A stretch of DNA of 64,000 bases from assembly GCA_023313575.1 (NCBI GenBank), contig JAJTTP010000016.1:828308-892307 (forward strand), given 5' to 3'. Below are positions 54,227-64,000 of this stretch, in pieces. The notes under the pieces are model-generated. The model made no database searches. It was given only the letters and a program-made list of their open reading frames with translations, and was not told the DNA's origin. The DNA comes from Eutypella sp. D-1. Lineage: Eukaryota; Ascomycota; Sordariomycetes; Xylariales; Diatrypaceae. A program made the translations under genes and the position numbers. Position 1 is the stretch's first letter. Each line of letters starts with the position of its first letter.

Positions 54227-55797
54227 CGCATAGTTACTAGTACCGTCGTCCCGAACGATCAACGACGCCGCGCAAACCTTTGGTAGATCTTATATGCAAC
54301 TACACGTCTTATATCTGATGGGTAGTTCCTTTCCCGCTCCATCTGCCGCTGAACGCGTCGTGAGGCGCACCGTGGGGCGCGTCGCAAATAGCCTCGCCTG
54401 TATCTCCGACGAACCCGGTTACTACAGCTAATGATCGCGACAGAGTACGGCTCAGCATCAGGGTCCACGTCGCGCGGAGGGTCGTCGACTGACGGTCAAC
54501 CGGCTTGGTCGTCTCGGCCAGCATCATAACCATAGATGATCACGGTACAAAGTGGTCAGGCTTGAAGGCATGGAGGCCCGTGACCTGTAATGCCGGATAC
54601 TTCCGAACTGGATCGATCATGTCTCTGGTCCTAGCTTATTTAATCAAGCCCCACAGTGGCCTGTCATCATGAACCCGTCCGATTTTACACACTTACCTTA
54701 CACTGGTATTGTGTCTTACCTGGTGGGTGGCTGTGATTATGGATAGAGGATCTTCAATAGAGGTTGCTATGAAACATTGAGGTGGAGGGTGACCTGCAAC
54801 TTGTGCGATGTCTACGATAGCCAATACATCACATGATTAACACAAGGAGACATGTTGCGGTGACATGAACCCTCAGCACGTCGAGGATACGAAGCAGGAC
54901 TTTCTAGGATGTAACGATCACTTGGTAACAAGGCTGTCAGACTCTGTATGTCACCTTGACGACTGTATGGAATGACTTGTCCAGAAGGCAGGTGATAGGA
55001 CAGCTGCTTAGTAAGCAATAAAGGGGTAAATAGGGGTTGGCCCCACATGCGAAGTTTCTACCGGTCCTCAGTAGTCGTTTCTGAGATTGATTGCCAGCGA
55101 CGGGGTCTTGACTGTGTCCATCGCCTTGGCCTCGACCGATGTGCACCGCATGCCTATAACGGCCGCTCGAGGAGTTGCACCTACCAGTTCGAGATGGCAC
55201 CGATGACTTCGAAAGGTCCGTACTGGCTAGGACCGAGGAAGTTTACATCGAAGGATCCGTTTCTCGGGATCCAGGTGGCGACGCTAGTGATCAGTATTGC
55301 TTTTGTATCACGGACTAAGTTAAAAAGGCTACCCAGTTCCTAAGGCCAAGTTTAAATTATGGATTACACGTCGGTCTCTCGAGTCACGTCATAACTAATT
55401 TATTCGATCTGTTAAATTAGTTAGATCAAGGACAACAAGTACGGACGAGGGTGGATATATAGTGATAGCAATTCCCCTTTCAGCTATTAGCCCATAGCCA
55501 TTCAATAGAATCCACCGTGTATGGGGAGAGTCCCCTAGATTCACTTTAACGAACAGCCCCTATTCGCCTATTAATACCTGCAAATCAAGACCACCCCGAC
55601 GTACTGATCATATCCCCGTTTAGTGTATGGCAGTCTCCTTGCAACTCAATCACCTATCGCTGCTTACATTCTGTCTCATCCTTGTTGAAGTTCAGTGTCA
55701 AGACTGAGACATCGTCACAATATGTATATAAGGGACGTCTTCCTCCCACCATCTAGAATAGCTGAACCTTTAAGTCAATCAAGTCATATACTCCATT
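54227..55797. other. Intergenic, no gene seen
   Basis: Contains the second copy (54349-54435) of the segment also found at 51.8 kb. Short frames here are unsupported. The last 100 bp is the 3' flank of the pseudokinase gene. Confidence 0.45.
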
Positions 55798-58198
55798 TCA
55801 ACAATCCTCCCAACTATTGTTGTATCTTCCCCAGGGCTTTTGTAAATAGCCTGGGATGGTGCTTTCGTGCTGGGGAAGCTGCATGTCTTCATTGACCTCA
55901 TGCCCTGTATATATAAGACTGGCGCCCTTTTTGACATTCTCGTAAATCTCGGCCACTTCGAAGGCGAGCCTATCGGCTGTGATTCTGTCCGTAGGATTCA
56001 CGAGGAGCATCTTGTTAAGGACTATGTCCAAGAGTTGTCGAAGCGCCATGGCCGCTTGACATCGGGGGTCTCTTCGCATATGGGATGCCCATGTATCAAC
56101 CCACCTGTGGACTCTCGGTTCGGCGAAGTGTCCGGGCTCGTGGAACATTTTCAGATTGCTCGCCTGCTGGAACTTCTCCAGTCCGGTGTTCCCATATAAA
56201 TTCCAGATAATGAACTCGAATACTATACAGCCTAAAGACCATATGTCATATTGCAGGCTGGGGGCCTGTCCGGTTGATGCCTTCATTATGGTTTCAGGCG
56301 CGCTGTAGAGCTTCATAGCTTCGAAAGATGTCATAGGGGAAAGTCTCTTGGCGGTGATGTCCTGGTGTATCTTTCCTAACCCCACATTGGAAATGACTAA
56401 GTAGTCTAGAGATGTGTCCCTCGCATCGCCTTCTGAAAACCAAAGAATGTTAGCTGGATTTAAGTCCACGCGTTGAAAATTGTTGATGCTAGGGCCATCA
56501 CTGAGACTTTGGTGCAGCTCGTGGAGGGCTCCAGCAATGCCTTTGACTTGTTCGAGCATCCATTCTATTATCGAGGCTTCGCCATGTTGATCGGATAGGC
56601 ACTTCCAAAATTCGCAAAGACTCCCTTCTGCTAATGGGAATGCGAAGGCCCCAATACATGGACCATCTTCATATCTGTAGGCTGCGACAGCCTTAATCAG
56701 ATGCTTGTTCATATTCTTCCTCATCACGGAAAGAACATCCAGTTCTCTTTTGAAGACTTTTTGCGGTTCCTCTTCGTTTCCAGGGCTAAATATCTGTTTA
56801 AAAGCCACTATTGTCGGGCGATCTCGTTCCTACATCTTGTTAGGAAAGAATGCAAATAATAGTGGGAGTAGTAAATACCGGTACTCGATACAAGTGTTGG
56901 TCTTCATGCAGTATGCACTGGAACATTATGCTGAAGGGACAGTAGTCTGGCACCGACTGCTTGACGGTGAAAGGTAGAGGTGTCCTGAAGCGTATCGTCT
57001 TCAGTTCCATTGACTCATCGAAGACAGGGGCAAGAAATTGCCATTGAATGCGTTTGAAGTGACGGCTGAAAGCTGGGTCACAGTTGTTTCCGAACTTTTT
57101 GTCACCCAGGAGCTTATTGCCGCGCTCGATTGGAAGAGAAAGATCATCGATATTGATGGTGTGACGAAAGTATCGCATCAAGTCTTCAAAATGAAGGCCA
57201 TCCACTTTGGCCAGCATTAGAACTAGTATGGCAAACACCTTGCGTGCGTTCCGGACGACCCAGTCTGTCAAATCACTCTGGCCTAGTATGGACTGAATTT
57301 TCTCGAGGGTGATTAGATGTTCAAAGGCACGAAAAGGTAGGAAGGGCTTCTCGTCACAGTCATCCGAGAGTCGGCCATTGATTGAATCTGCTAGCGATCT
57401 CACTTCCAGCCTTTTCGCTGCATCTAGGCTATGCGATATCCTCATCGAGTCGGACGGTTCATTCGGGTCTTCGATCCTCTTTGCTGCATCTAGGCCACGC
57501 AATATCCTTATCGAGTCGGACAGTTCATCCAAGTCTTCGATCGTATTTGCTAGGTTCTCAATCAACGCCCTGCGGTTCTGTCAGCTCAGTCGTGCTACGG
57601 CATGCTTAACATATGTCAGATTTGAGGCATTCTCGAACTGGCTATTAAGCCTTGCTTCTTCAATCCGTTTTGTAGCGATATTCAACACAGTTGCCGCTGC
57701 ATGGGCTTCCTGAGTATATTTCTGTTGGAAGGGTTGCAGGGATTCTTCAGCGCCGGTGGCCTCTATTTTCCAAAGACGGAGTTGGATAGAAATGTCGTCG
57801 ATGCGATTCTTGTGATCATCTTGATTGATCGACTGGCGAAGATAGTTGATCGACCCTAATGTTGTATTATAGAGATTTTCCAAATCGTCTGAGATAGACC
57901 GGAGGGTGCGATTAGCTCCATTATCGAAACCTACTGAAATATTAACACCGTAATAAGCTGATATTAATCTGAATAATCACTTAAGAAATCACTTACATTC
58001 AGTATCTGAGCTCTTATCATCATCGTAATGGTGAGGGATGTTTATGGCCTCACCTAGATGCTGTAATAGCTCACTGCCTGTCGGTGAATCGGATCGCTGG
58101 GATGTAATGACGGACATTCCTTCGGCGGGCCTAGCTGCTAACTGTTCGACAGACGAGTCATTCGTCTCGTTACCAGCCGCATCGGATAATTCATCCAT
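55798..58198 (-). pseudogene. Coiled-coil plus pseudokinase protein with one in-frame TGA
   Basis: Three exons: 57997-58198, 56879-57933 and 55798-56829, with introns of 63 and 49 nt. Phases close to 762 codons, with a single in-frame TGA at 57581-57583 (codon 185). Residues about 75-240 are helical. A duplicated 22-residue unit, DELSDSIRILRGLDAAKRIE and NEPSDSMRISHSLDAAKRLE, follows. Residues 420-740 are a protein-kinase fold: the beta-3 Lys in IVAFK (about 429), RVDLNPANIL in place of HRDLKPxN, SNVGLGKI in place of DFG, then YSAPET and YDIWSLGCIVFEF. The DFG Asp is lost, so catalysis is doubtful even apart from the stop. The layout is typical of fungal-specific kinases found among recognition and defence genes. 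The stop may be recent, since the rest is intact, or a sequence error. Confidence 0.7.
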
Positions 58199-59378
58199 TC
58201 TCGTTCTAAGGAGCTTTATGATTCATTTAAGTCCGATACGAAGTTATCTCGCCCATTAAGGCAGGGAAAGGTTTCGCGTTTCGAGCAAGGTATACCTTCG
58301 ATATCGACCTATAGGTATAAAGTACGGGAAATTATCGTAGGTTGATGAAGCAGCAAGTATTCACAGACATGAATGATAGGATTCCCTTACTTGGCTAGTA
58401 GAAAATGGTTCTCTACTGTGCGGGGTAAGAATGACCGGCGCTGCTTATTGGATGTTATGTTGAAAGTGGCTTATAACATTCCATGTCACCAGGCTTTACG
58501 CAGCCTGATCGATTGTGTTTCCCCCGATAGTCGTGGTAACACCGACTCCCACCAATTTAGCACCAGTCATTTTCTCAAGGATAGCCAGGAGAGCTGCTTC
58601 GACTTCGAGATTGGCCACGTTCAAAATGCCGTGTCATATGATAACCTTTCCATGTTCTCATATAATGATATCTGCAAGTCGTCTTTGGTAGGGGCCTCGA
58701 TGGTGATTTGGATATCCTCCTAATTTTGACCTGGCTTTGGATGGCCCTTGACTCCCGTGAGCTGCAGGTTTCGAGATACACCTCCTAGTGTCTCACAGAG
58801 TCCTCAAGTGCCTCGTGGTATCTCTGTATCTCGATCTTCTGCTATTGCTTGATCATCACACTCAGGCCCAATATAGACGGTTGGTGTCTCCATCATATCA
58901 TTGGCAGAGCCTCAGCATTCCTCTTCTGTTAGATGGAGATTGACTGCGCCGTTGCTTTGAATGCATCCGCCAATAAATGCATAAGCTAGACTGGTGCCTT
59001 CTCCTAATGAAGCACCTGGATTAATGGGCGGCTCAAACAGACCCAGGACTCCTTTTCGGTTACCCCATGATGGGTTTGGAAAAGTCTAGCCGATAAGCTG
59101 GCGAGGCGCATGAGAAGTCGGGGCGTCCATCTACGTCCTGGATAGTTGCGTTCGTCGATTAGAACTAGTATCGAAGTGTTCTAACAGGTCTATTTGATAG
59201 CTTGTCTAACCTGAACTCGCAAAATATCTTAGTCTCTCTGGAATCCATACATTCGCCACCTGCCCTATCTCAGCCCACTTCTTTCTTGACCGCACCACGC
59301 TGGTGCTTCGTATTACAGCGTCATCCCAGCTACCATTATCATCATCCGGGTCTCTACTGTCGGCACACGTGCTTTCCT
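58199..59378. other. Intergenic, no gene seen
   Basis: Holds the pseudokinase promoter and the 3' flank of the GH2 gene. A minus-strand stretch at about 58625-58722 (open frame with EDIQITIEAPTKDDLQISLY) looks coding-like but ends in stops and has no start. It may be a remnant of another gene. Confidence 0.4.
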
Positions 59379-62090
59379 TCAATGGGCTACCAGAGATAGC
59401 TTTGCAGCCTGGAGACCCTGCGCCCTCGCTTCCAGAACAATGGTCCCGGGCTCACCAGCTGCCGCGCGTACAATGGCAAGTGCGCGACCGCTGAACGCCT
59501 CCCGCTCTTTAGACGGGAAGGATGTCATGTCGGCAGGATCGCCGTTATCAGTGGCCACGAGCTCGCCGGCCCCTGAAGTTATAGAGAAGGCGACGGTGAT
59601 ATCATCTGTGCGCGGCACCACTTCACCCCGGTCGTCCACGACCTCCGCTATCACAAACCCTAGATCCTCGCCATCGGCTTTCAGAGGCTCTGGGTCTGTG
59701 GTCCGCTCATCAATCCTGAGCCGCAGCCCCGTCGGCTCCCCGACGGTCCGCGCAGAGTCGGTTGCCCAGATCTCGCCATCTCGGTACGTAACGACGCGAA
59801 TCTCGCCAGGCTCATAGACGACATCGTCCCAGCGGAAGCGGTAAGCGTGTTCAGGGTCCTTGGACAGGCGACCCTGGGAGCGGTCATTGAGAAAGAGCTC
59901 GGCCTCATCGGCAGCGGCAAAGGCATGGACGGGGGTGACAAGACCGACGCGTTCGGGCCACGTCCAATGCGGCAGGACGTGGACAGCAGGTAGGTCTGGT
60001 CGCCAGCGCGCCCGATACGCGTGGTATCGGTCCTTGGGGAATCCGGCGAGGTCAACGATACCGAAGTACGAGCTGCGCGCGGTGTCGTAATACGGCTCTG
60101 CTTCACCCAGGTAGTCCCACCCGGACCAGACGAACTCCCCAGCCACGAAGGGGTGCACGTCCTGAGCCGCGAATACCTTGTCCAAGGACGACCCGAACCC
60201 GGCCGTGTAGAGCTCGTACGCGCTCACGCGACTCGTCGTAGAATTTCCACCCGACGTGTCGTTCACCGGCGCGCTCCGCTCCGCCGTCACGGGGAAAATG
60301 TACGTGCCCCGGGAACTGAGCGCGGCCGCCGTCTCGGTGCTCAAGAGCATCTTTTTAGGGAACGCTTCGTGGAAGGCGTCGTACAGCGGCGGGGTCCGGG
60401 TTCCATTCAAGTGCACGTAAGGCGACGTGTCCCTGATCCCCTCACCTTGGTAATTGAGGCTGATAAAGTCGAGCTCGCGCGGGAAGGACATGTTAGGTTT
60501 GGCCCAGTTCATCGAGGCGGTGGCCTGGCGAGTGGGGTCCTCTTCGTGTATGATGTCATGGAGTCGCCTCGCGATCGCCGCGCCAGCATCGCCTGTCTGC
60601 TGCTCGCCAACTTCGTTGCCGACGCTCCAGGCGATAATGGAGGGGTGGTTCCGGTCTCGGCGGGCGAATGAACGGAGGTCCGCCTCGGCCCAGTCCGGGA
60701 AGATCAGATGAAAGTCGTTGTCGGTTTTATTACGCTCCCAACTATCAAATATCTCGTCCATGACCAGGAAGCCGAGCTGATCCGCGAGGTCCAGTAGTTC
60801 CGGCGCCGGTGGGTTGTGTGACATCCGCACCGCATTAACACCCAGGTCTCTCAGCACTGCCAGCTGCCTCTGCGCCGCTCGCATGTTGAATGCCGCCCCC
60901 AGTGCCCCTAGGTCATGATGCTGGTTCACTCCCCGGATCTTCACATGTTCTCCGTTGACCACCAGGCCATCTGGCTCGTAGCTGATGGAGCGTATACCGA
61001 AGCGGGTTTCGTAACTGTCAATCTCTTGACCGTCGACATAGAGGTGCGTGACAGCCACATATAAGTTCGGCCGCTGCGTTGGCGGCGGTCCCCATAGCTG
61101 GGGGTTTTCCACCGTGGTCGAACTCGATACCGACTGCCGGCCTGGTTGTAACTTCACCTCTTTAGATGGAAAGCTGGCCACTTTGATTCCGTCAAGTGTA
61201 TTCACATCCGTGACCACTTTGACATCCTGGTCATTTCCCCCTTTGTTCACAACTTGTACCTCCAGATCGACAGTTGCGGACTCGGCAGATACCTCGGTCG
61301 TGATATAGGTTCCCCATTGCGCCACATGGATGGACTCGACCTTGGTCAGCCAGACATTCCGGTACAGACCGGCACCCGGATACCAGCGGGATGATTCGAG
61401 AGGGTTGTCCAGTCGTATAGCAAGTTGGTTGTCGTCTCCAGGGGTGAGGTACTCGGTGATGTCGAGTCGAAACGAGTTGTATCCATACGGCCACCCACCG
61501 ACCAGATGACCATTGACCCACACTATGGCATACGACATGGCGCCGTCAATGTCGAGGTAGATCCGCTTACCCTTGTCCGCAGCAGTCACCTCCAGCTTTT
61601 GGCGATACCAACCCACGCCTTGGATAGGCAGCCGGCCCATCCCGCCCCCGACAGGGACGTCATCATCCTCACCGACATAGAACGGGCCTCCGATCGCCCA
61701 ATCGTGTGGCACTCTGACCACATCCCAGTCCCTATCATCGAAGCTCCCCTGCGCGAACGTAACATTGCCCGCGGGTTCCTCGGCAGGCCGCTCGTAGTGC
61801 TTGGCGGGGTCGTTGATGAACTCATTCGCCGTGGGTAGAATCCACGGCTTTAGCGCTTGCAAACCGCCAGGCACGTCAGTACGGCCGACATCGTAGATTA
61901 GGCCGTCGGGGTTCGTCTCCTCGCGCCGGAAGCGCCAGCCGACGTCGAGCCTCACACGCTGGCGGGTGGAGAGAGACTCGGAGCTATACTCCTGTCTGCC
62001 GACCGCGAGTGCCTCCGCATTCCGAAAGTTGAATAACGCTGCAAGGCCAGCGATTAGCCGGATCCCACTGTGCATTGCGCTCGGAGCCAT
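59379..62090 (-). CDS. Secreted GH2 beta-galactosidase-like glycoside hydrolase
   Basis: An intronless 903-residue protein. The ATG at 62090 gives a signal peptide (GIRLIAGLAALFNF), so it is probably extracellular. Order: GH2 sugar-binding domain (about 45-260, with VPHDWAIGGPF and RLDNPLESSRWYPGAGLYRNVWL), immunoglobulin-like domain, TIM barrel, and C-terminal beta domains (including WTWPERVG and the final EARAQGL strand). The catalytic acid/base is Glu493 in AWSVGNEVGE, and the nucleophile is Glu586 in LLSTETAA. GH2 members are beta-galactosidases, beta-glucuronidases or beta-mannosidases; the overall pattern and C-terminal domain resemble the beta-galactosidase/galacturonidase-like branch. 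All parts are present. A GTGAGT...GAAG intron-like stretch just upstream (62091-62113) may belong to a spliced 5' leader. Confidence 0.92.
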   Translation of the reverse strand: MAPSAMHSGIRLIAGLAALFNFRNAEALAVGRQEYSSESLSTRQRVRLDVGWRFRREETNPDGLIYDVGRTDVPGGLQALKPWILPTANEFINDPAKHYERPAEEPAGNVTFAQGSFDDRDWDVVRVPHDWAIGGPFYVGEDDDVPVGGGMGRLPIQGVGWYRQKLEVTAADKGKRIYLDIDGAMSYAIVWVNGHLVGGWPYGYNSFRLDITEYLTPGDDNQLAIRLDNPLESSRWYPGAGLYRNVWLTKVESIHVAQWGTYITTEVSAESATVDLEVQVVNKGGNDQDVKVVTDVNTLDGIKVASFPSKEVKLQPGRQSVSSSTTVENPQLWGPPPTQRPNLYVAVTHLYVDGQEIDSYETRFGIRSISYEPDGLVVNGEHVKIRGVNQHHDLGALGAAFNMRAAQRQLAVLRDLGVNAVRMSHNPPAPELLDLADQLGFLVMDEIFDSWERNKTDNDFHLIFPDWAEADLRSFARRDRNHPSIIAWSVGNEVGEQQTGDAGAAIARRLHDIIHEEDPTRQATASMNWAKPNMSFPRELDFISLNYQGEGIRDTSPYVHLNGTRTPPLYDAFHEAFPKKMLLSTETAAALSSRGTYIFPVTAERSAPVNDTSGGNSTTSRVSAYELYTAGFGSSLDKVFAAQDVHPFVAGEFVWSGWDYLGEAEPYYDTARSSYFGIVDLAGFPKDRYHAYRARWRPDLPAVHVLPHWTWPERVGLVTPVHAFAAADEAELFLNDRSQGRLSKDPEHAYRFRWDDVVYEPGEIRVVTYRDGEIWATDSARTVGEPTGLRLRIDERTTDPEPLKADGEDLGFVIAEVVDDRGEVVPRTDDITVAFSITSGAGELVATDNGDPADMTSFPSKEREAFSGRALAIVRAAAGEPGTIVLEARAQGLQAAKLSLVAH

Positions 62091-62842
62091 CTTCGGTGAA
62101 GGAACGTGGGGTGTAGGACTCACCTTTGCAGACCTACAAGCAACGGCTACGGCAATCTTTATATCGTCACATCCTGAGGTTCAAAGCGCAGTGTAAACTG
62201 GGTTATACCAGCTAGGTATCAAGCTGAGCAGCAATTAACCCACCAAGCACTGTCTCCCGGCTTTGCGGACGAGTTTAGGCTAAATGCTAGTTTCTTGGAG
62301 TCGTTGTGGGCCGCCCAGCAAACCCCGGACCCACCGCGGTTTCGGAGATGAAGCTGGGATGGGAAATAGTTGGAGACTGAGTGAGGGGGACGGGACTACC
62401 CGCGAAGCGAGGCAAGTGGGTGCGGGGGACAGACGGTGAGTCCAACTGTCGCCGTGGCTAACTCTCGCCAGGGATATGCAGAAGTAACCCGTGGGATACC
62501 CGCGAGCTCATAAGGACGCATTATAAGCTTCACATGCTACTGGATTCCGCTGGTAGGTGAGACGATGTTCTGTCTTACGCCCGTTTGCGTCTGCTATATG
62601 GCGTAATCCGTTTTGTATGCGATGCTGGTGATGCTGGAGCTGCTGCTTACAGTGATGATTGATTACCCGTGTCTGTAACCGGTCTACGATCGAACTGCGC
62701 CCAGCCATAATCGGTTTGCCCGGTACACGATGTCTGCACGCCGATCTGGCCCGGCTCGACCCCGACCAGCCCGTGGTTACATCTAAAAACCCTAATAGTT
62801 AATCCGGCCCGGCTAAGGGCTTAACAACAATATCTCTGGGGC
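62091..62842. other. Intergenic between GH2 gene and broken SDR
   Basis: Contains the GH2 promoter (TATATAAA-like TATAAAGATT near 62155) and the broken upstream side of the SDR remnant. No exon supplying the missing SDR N-terminus was found here. Confidence 0.4.
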
Positions 62843-63705
62843 ATGGTAGGAATTGGCAAGGCTATGACATCCGCAGCTTGTCAGACTGGGGCATCCAGGG
62901 TGTACATTCTCGGGCGCCGTCTTGGGGTGGTCACCAATGCTGCCAAGGAACTCGACGAGACCAAAGTGAAGGTTGTTCCCCTTCAATGTGATGTGAGATC
63001 CGTCGACTCCGTGAGCGCAGCCGTCCAGCATATCGAAAGGGAATCGGGATACATCGATGTCCTCGTCAACAATGCAGGCATTCCGAACCCTTTCTTCAAC
63101 CCGGAAAGGGCGGACATAATCGAGGCCCTGCAGCGGGGGTTGCTGGAGGCTCACAAAGGCAGTCTCAACGTCCTGGACACCAACCTGGCTGCTATCATTG
63201 GTACATCGAGCGTCTTCCTGCATCTTCTCCAGAAGGGCAATGTTCGACGTGGCTGGCCAGCGAAGAAGCTCCAGGCCACCGACAGCAACACACGGTCTCT
63301 CGAACATTCACAGTCCAACCTCGATCCAGGAGACATGCGAACCAGCCAAATTATCACCATCTCTTCCATGGGAGGCATACAAAGGTCGGGTCTAACCGGG
63401 CTTGCCTACACCGCTAGCAAAGCCGGAGCCGCCCATCTGGGACAAACGCTATCCACGGTGCTGGCTCCCTGGAATATCAGGAGCAACGTCTGCATTCCTG
63501 ATACTATCACAGCGAGATGACGGCACCTCTGCCCGTCATGCAAAACACGCGGTTCGGCAACACACCGGCGGGACGAGCTGGCGATCCTCATGACGTGGCT
63601 GGGTTCTTCTTATTCTTGGTCGGGAGGAGTGGATGGTTTATTAATGGAGCCGTGTTGCTCAGTGACGTAGGTTCTCTATTAACCCGCCGAGTTTTTATGA
63701 AAAAG
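62843..63705 (+). pseudogene. Short-chain dehydrogenase/reductase, truncated and frameshifted
   Basis: An SDR fold is clear: GIGKAM (second half of the TGxxxGIG cofactor motif), YILGRR, QCDVRS, VLVNNAGIPNPF (NNAG), a catalytic Ser in ITISSMGG, and YTASKAG (YxxxK). The start lacks the first beta strand and the TG of the glycine motif, and a TAA stands 7 codons upstream. At the 3' end the frame stops at 63520, but the expected continuation (MTAPLPVMQ, then PAGRAGDPHDVAGFFLFLV, then FINGAVLLSDVG) runs in the next frame from 63517. A one-base indel near 63500 explains this. It ends about 100 bp before the telomeric repeats. With both ends damaged it is unlikely to work. Confidence 0.8.
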
Positions 63706-63808
63706 CTAAAGAATATATTCTGTGTTATAACCGCACGCCTATGCTCTAACAAAAATTGTCTCTCCCACTTCCGATAAAATCGCCGATAAGGCCAGCCCCG
63801 AGCCTGCG

Positions 63809-64000
63809 TTAGGGTTAGGGTTAGGGTTAGGGTTAGGGTTAGGGTTAGGGTTAGGGTTAGGGTTAGGGTTAGGGTTAGGGTTAGGGTTAGGGTTAGGGTT
63901 AGGGTTAGGGTTAGGGTTAGGGTTAGGGTTAGGGTTAGGGTTAGGGTTAGGGTTAGGGTTAGGGTTAGGGTTAGGGTTAGGGTTAGGGTTAGGGTTAGGG
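63809..64000 (+). repeat. Telomere, 32 perfect TTAGGG repeats
   Basis: 192 bp of uninterrupted TTAGGG reaching the window's last base. The G-rich strand runs 5' to 3' outward, so this is the right end of a chromosome. Confidence 0.99.

Noticed and set aside
51793..54435. Long terminal repeats of one retroelement around the FAD gene
   Set aside because: The shared segments are only about 100 bp and diverged, with no target-site duplication, primer-binding site or TG...CA ends that I can see.
60021..60671. Plus-strand 216-codon frame inside the GH2 gene
   Set aside because: Antisense shadow in GC-rich coding sequence; no recognisable domain.
52402..62090. A secondary-metabolite gene cluster at the chromosome end
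   Set aside because: There is an FAD oxidase, and a methyltransferase 35 kb away, but no backbone enzyme (PKS, NRPS, terpene cyclase or DMATS) anywhere in the window.
1..64000. tRNA or rRNA genes
   Set aside because: I scanned both strands for GGTTCGAATCC-type B boxes with a matching A box and acceptor stem and found none outside coding sequence; no rRNA-like conserved blocks were seen. A covariance search could still find a divergent one.

Overview
This is the right-hand end of a chromosome from a filamentous ascomycete, probably a Sordariomycete-like Pezizomycotina. The evidence is a terminal array of exactly 32 TTAGGG repeats (63809-64000), genes with many 45-80 nt GT-AG introns, Zn2Cys6 and LaeA-like regulators, and a TpA-rich AT block that looks like repeat-induced point mutation (RIP). 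The genus cannot be fixed from sequence alone. Exon structures were worked out by hand from splice signals and reading-frame phase.

Layout. 0.8-2.3 kb: a membrane-anchored GH16 glucanase-like protein. 2.3-9.8 kb: gene-poor. 9.8-10.9 kb: an RNPS1-type SR/RRM splicing factor, the one clear housekeeping gene. 11.9-13.7 kb: a Dal5-type MFS permease. 15.1-16.3 kb: a GH105 unsaturated uronyl hydrolase. 16.8-18.0 kb: a LaeA-like SAM methyltransferase. 18.0-21.7 kb: no genes. 21.7-24.2 kb: indoleamine 2,3-dioxygenase and quinolinate phosphoribosyltransferase, convergent, the first and last dedicated steps of tryptophan-to-NAD synthesis. 25.0-29.5 kb: a Zn2Cys6 factor and a sugar-porter MFS transporter, convergent.

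31.7-44.4 kb is the most unusual part. It is a lineage-specific-looking block of unrecognised genes. Three degraded minus-strand copies of one family (A) each lie head-to-head with a plus-strand gene: a 604-residue coiled-coil protein with a Cys/His-rich tail, and two paralogous basic, NLS-bearing proteins (family B). A Gln/Pro-rich gene with a decayed C-terminus sits between them. The A/B unit appears tandemly duplicated.

45.0-50.1 kb: a satellite of about 195 bp in two oppositely oriented arrays, the inner part heavily AT-rich. 50.1-52.4 kb: no genes. 52.4-53.8 kb: a secreted FAD oxidoreductase. 55.8-58.2 kb: a coiled-coil pseudokinase with an in-frame stop. 59.4-62.1 kb: a secreted GH2 beta-galactosidase-like enzyme. 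62.8-63.7 kb: a broken short-chain dehydrogenase about 100 bp from the telomere.

The theme is plant-polymer and sugar use (GH16, GH105, GH2, sugar porter), a pair of NAD-synthesis genes, and a fast-evolving subtelomere with duplication, C-to-T decay and gene breakage. Genes are intact up to about 29.5 kb; pseudogenes and repeats dominate beyond that.
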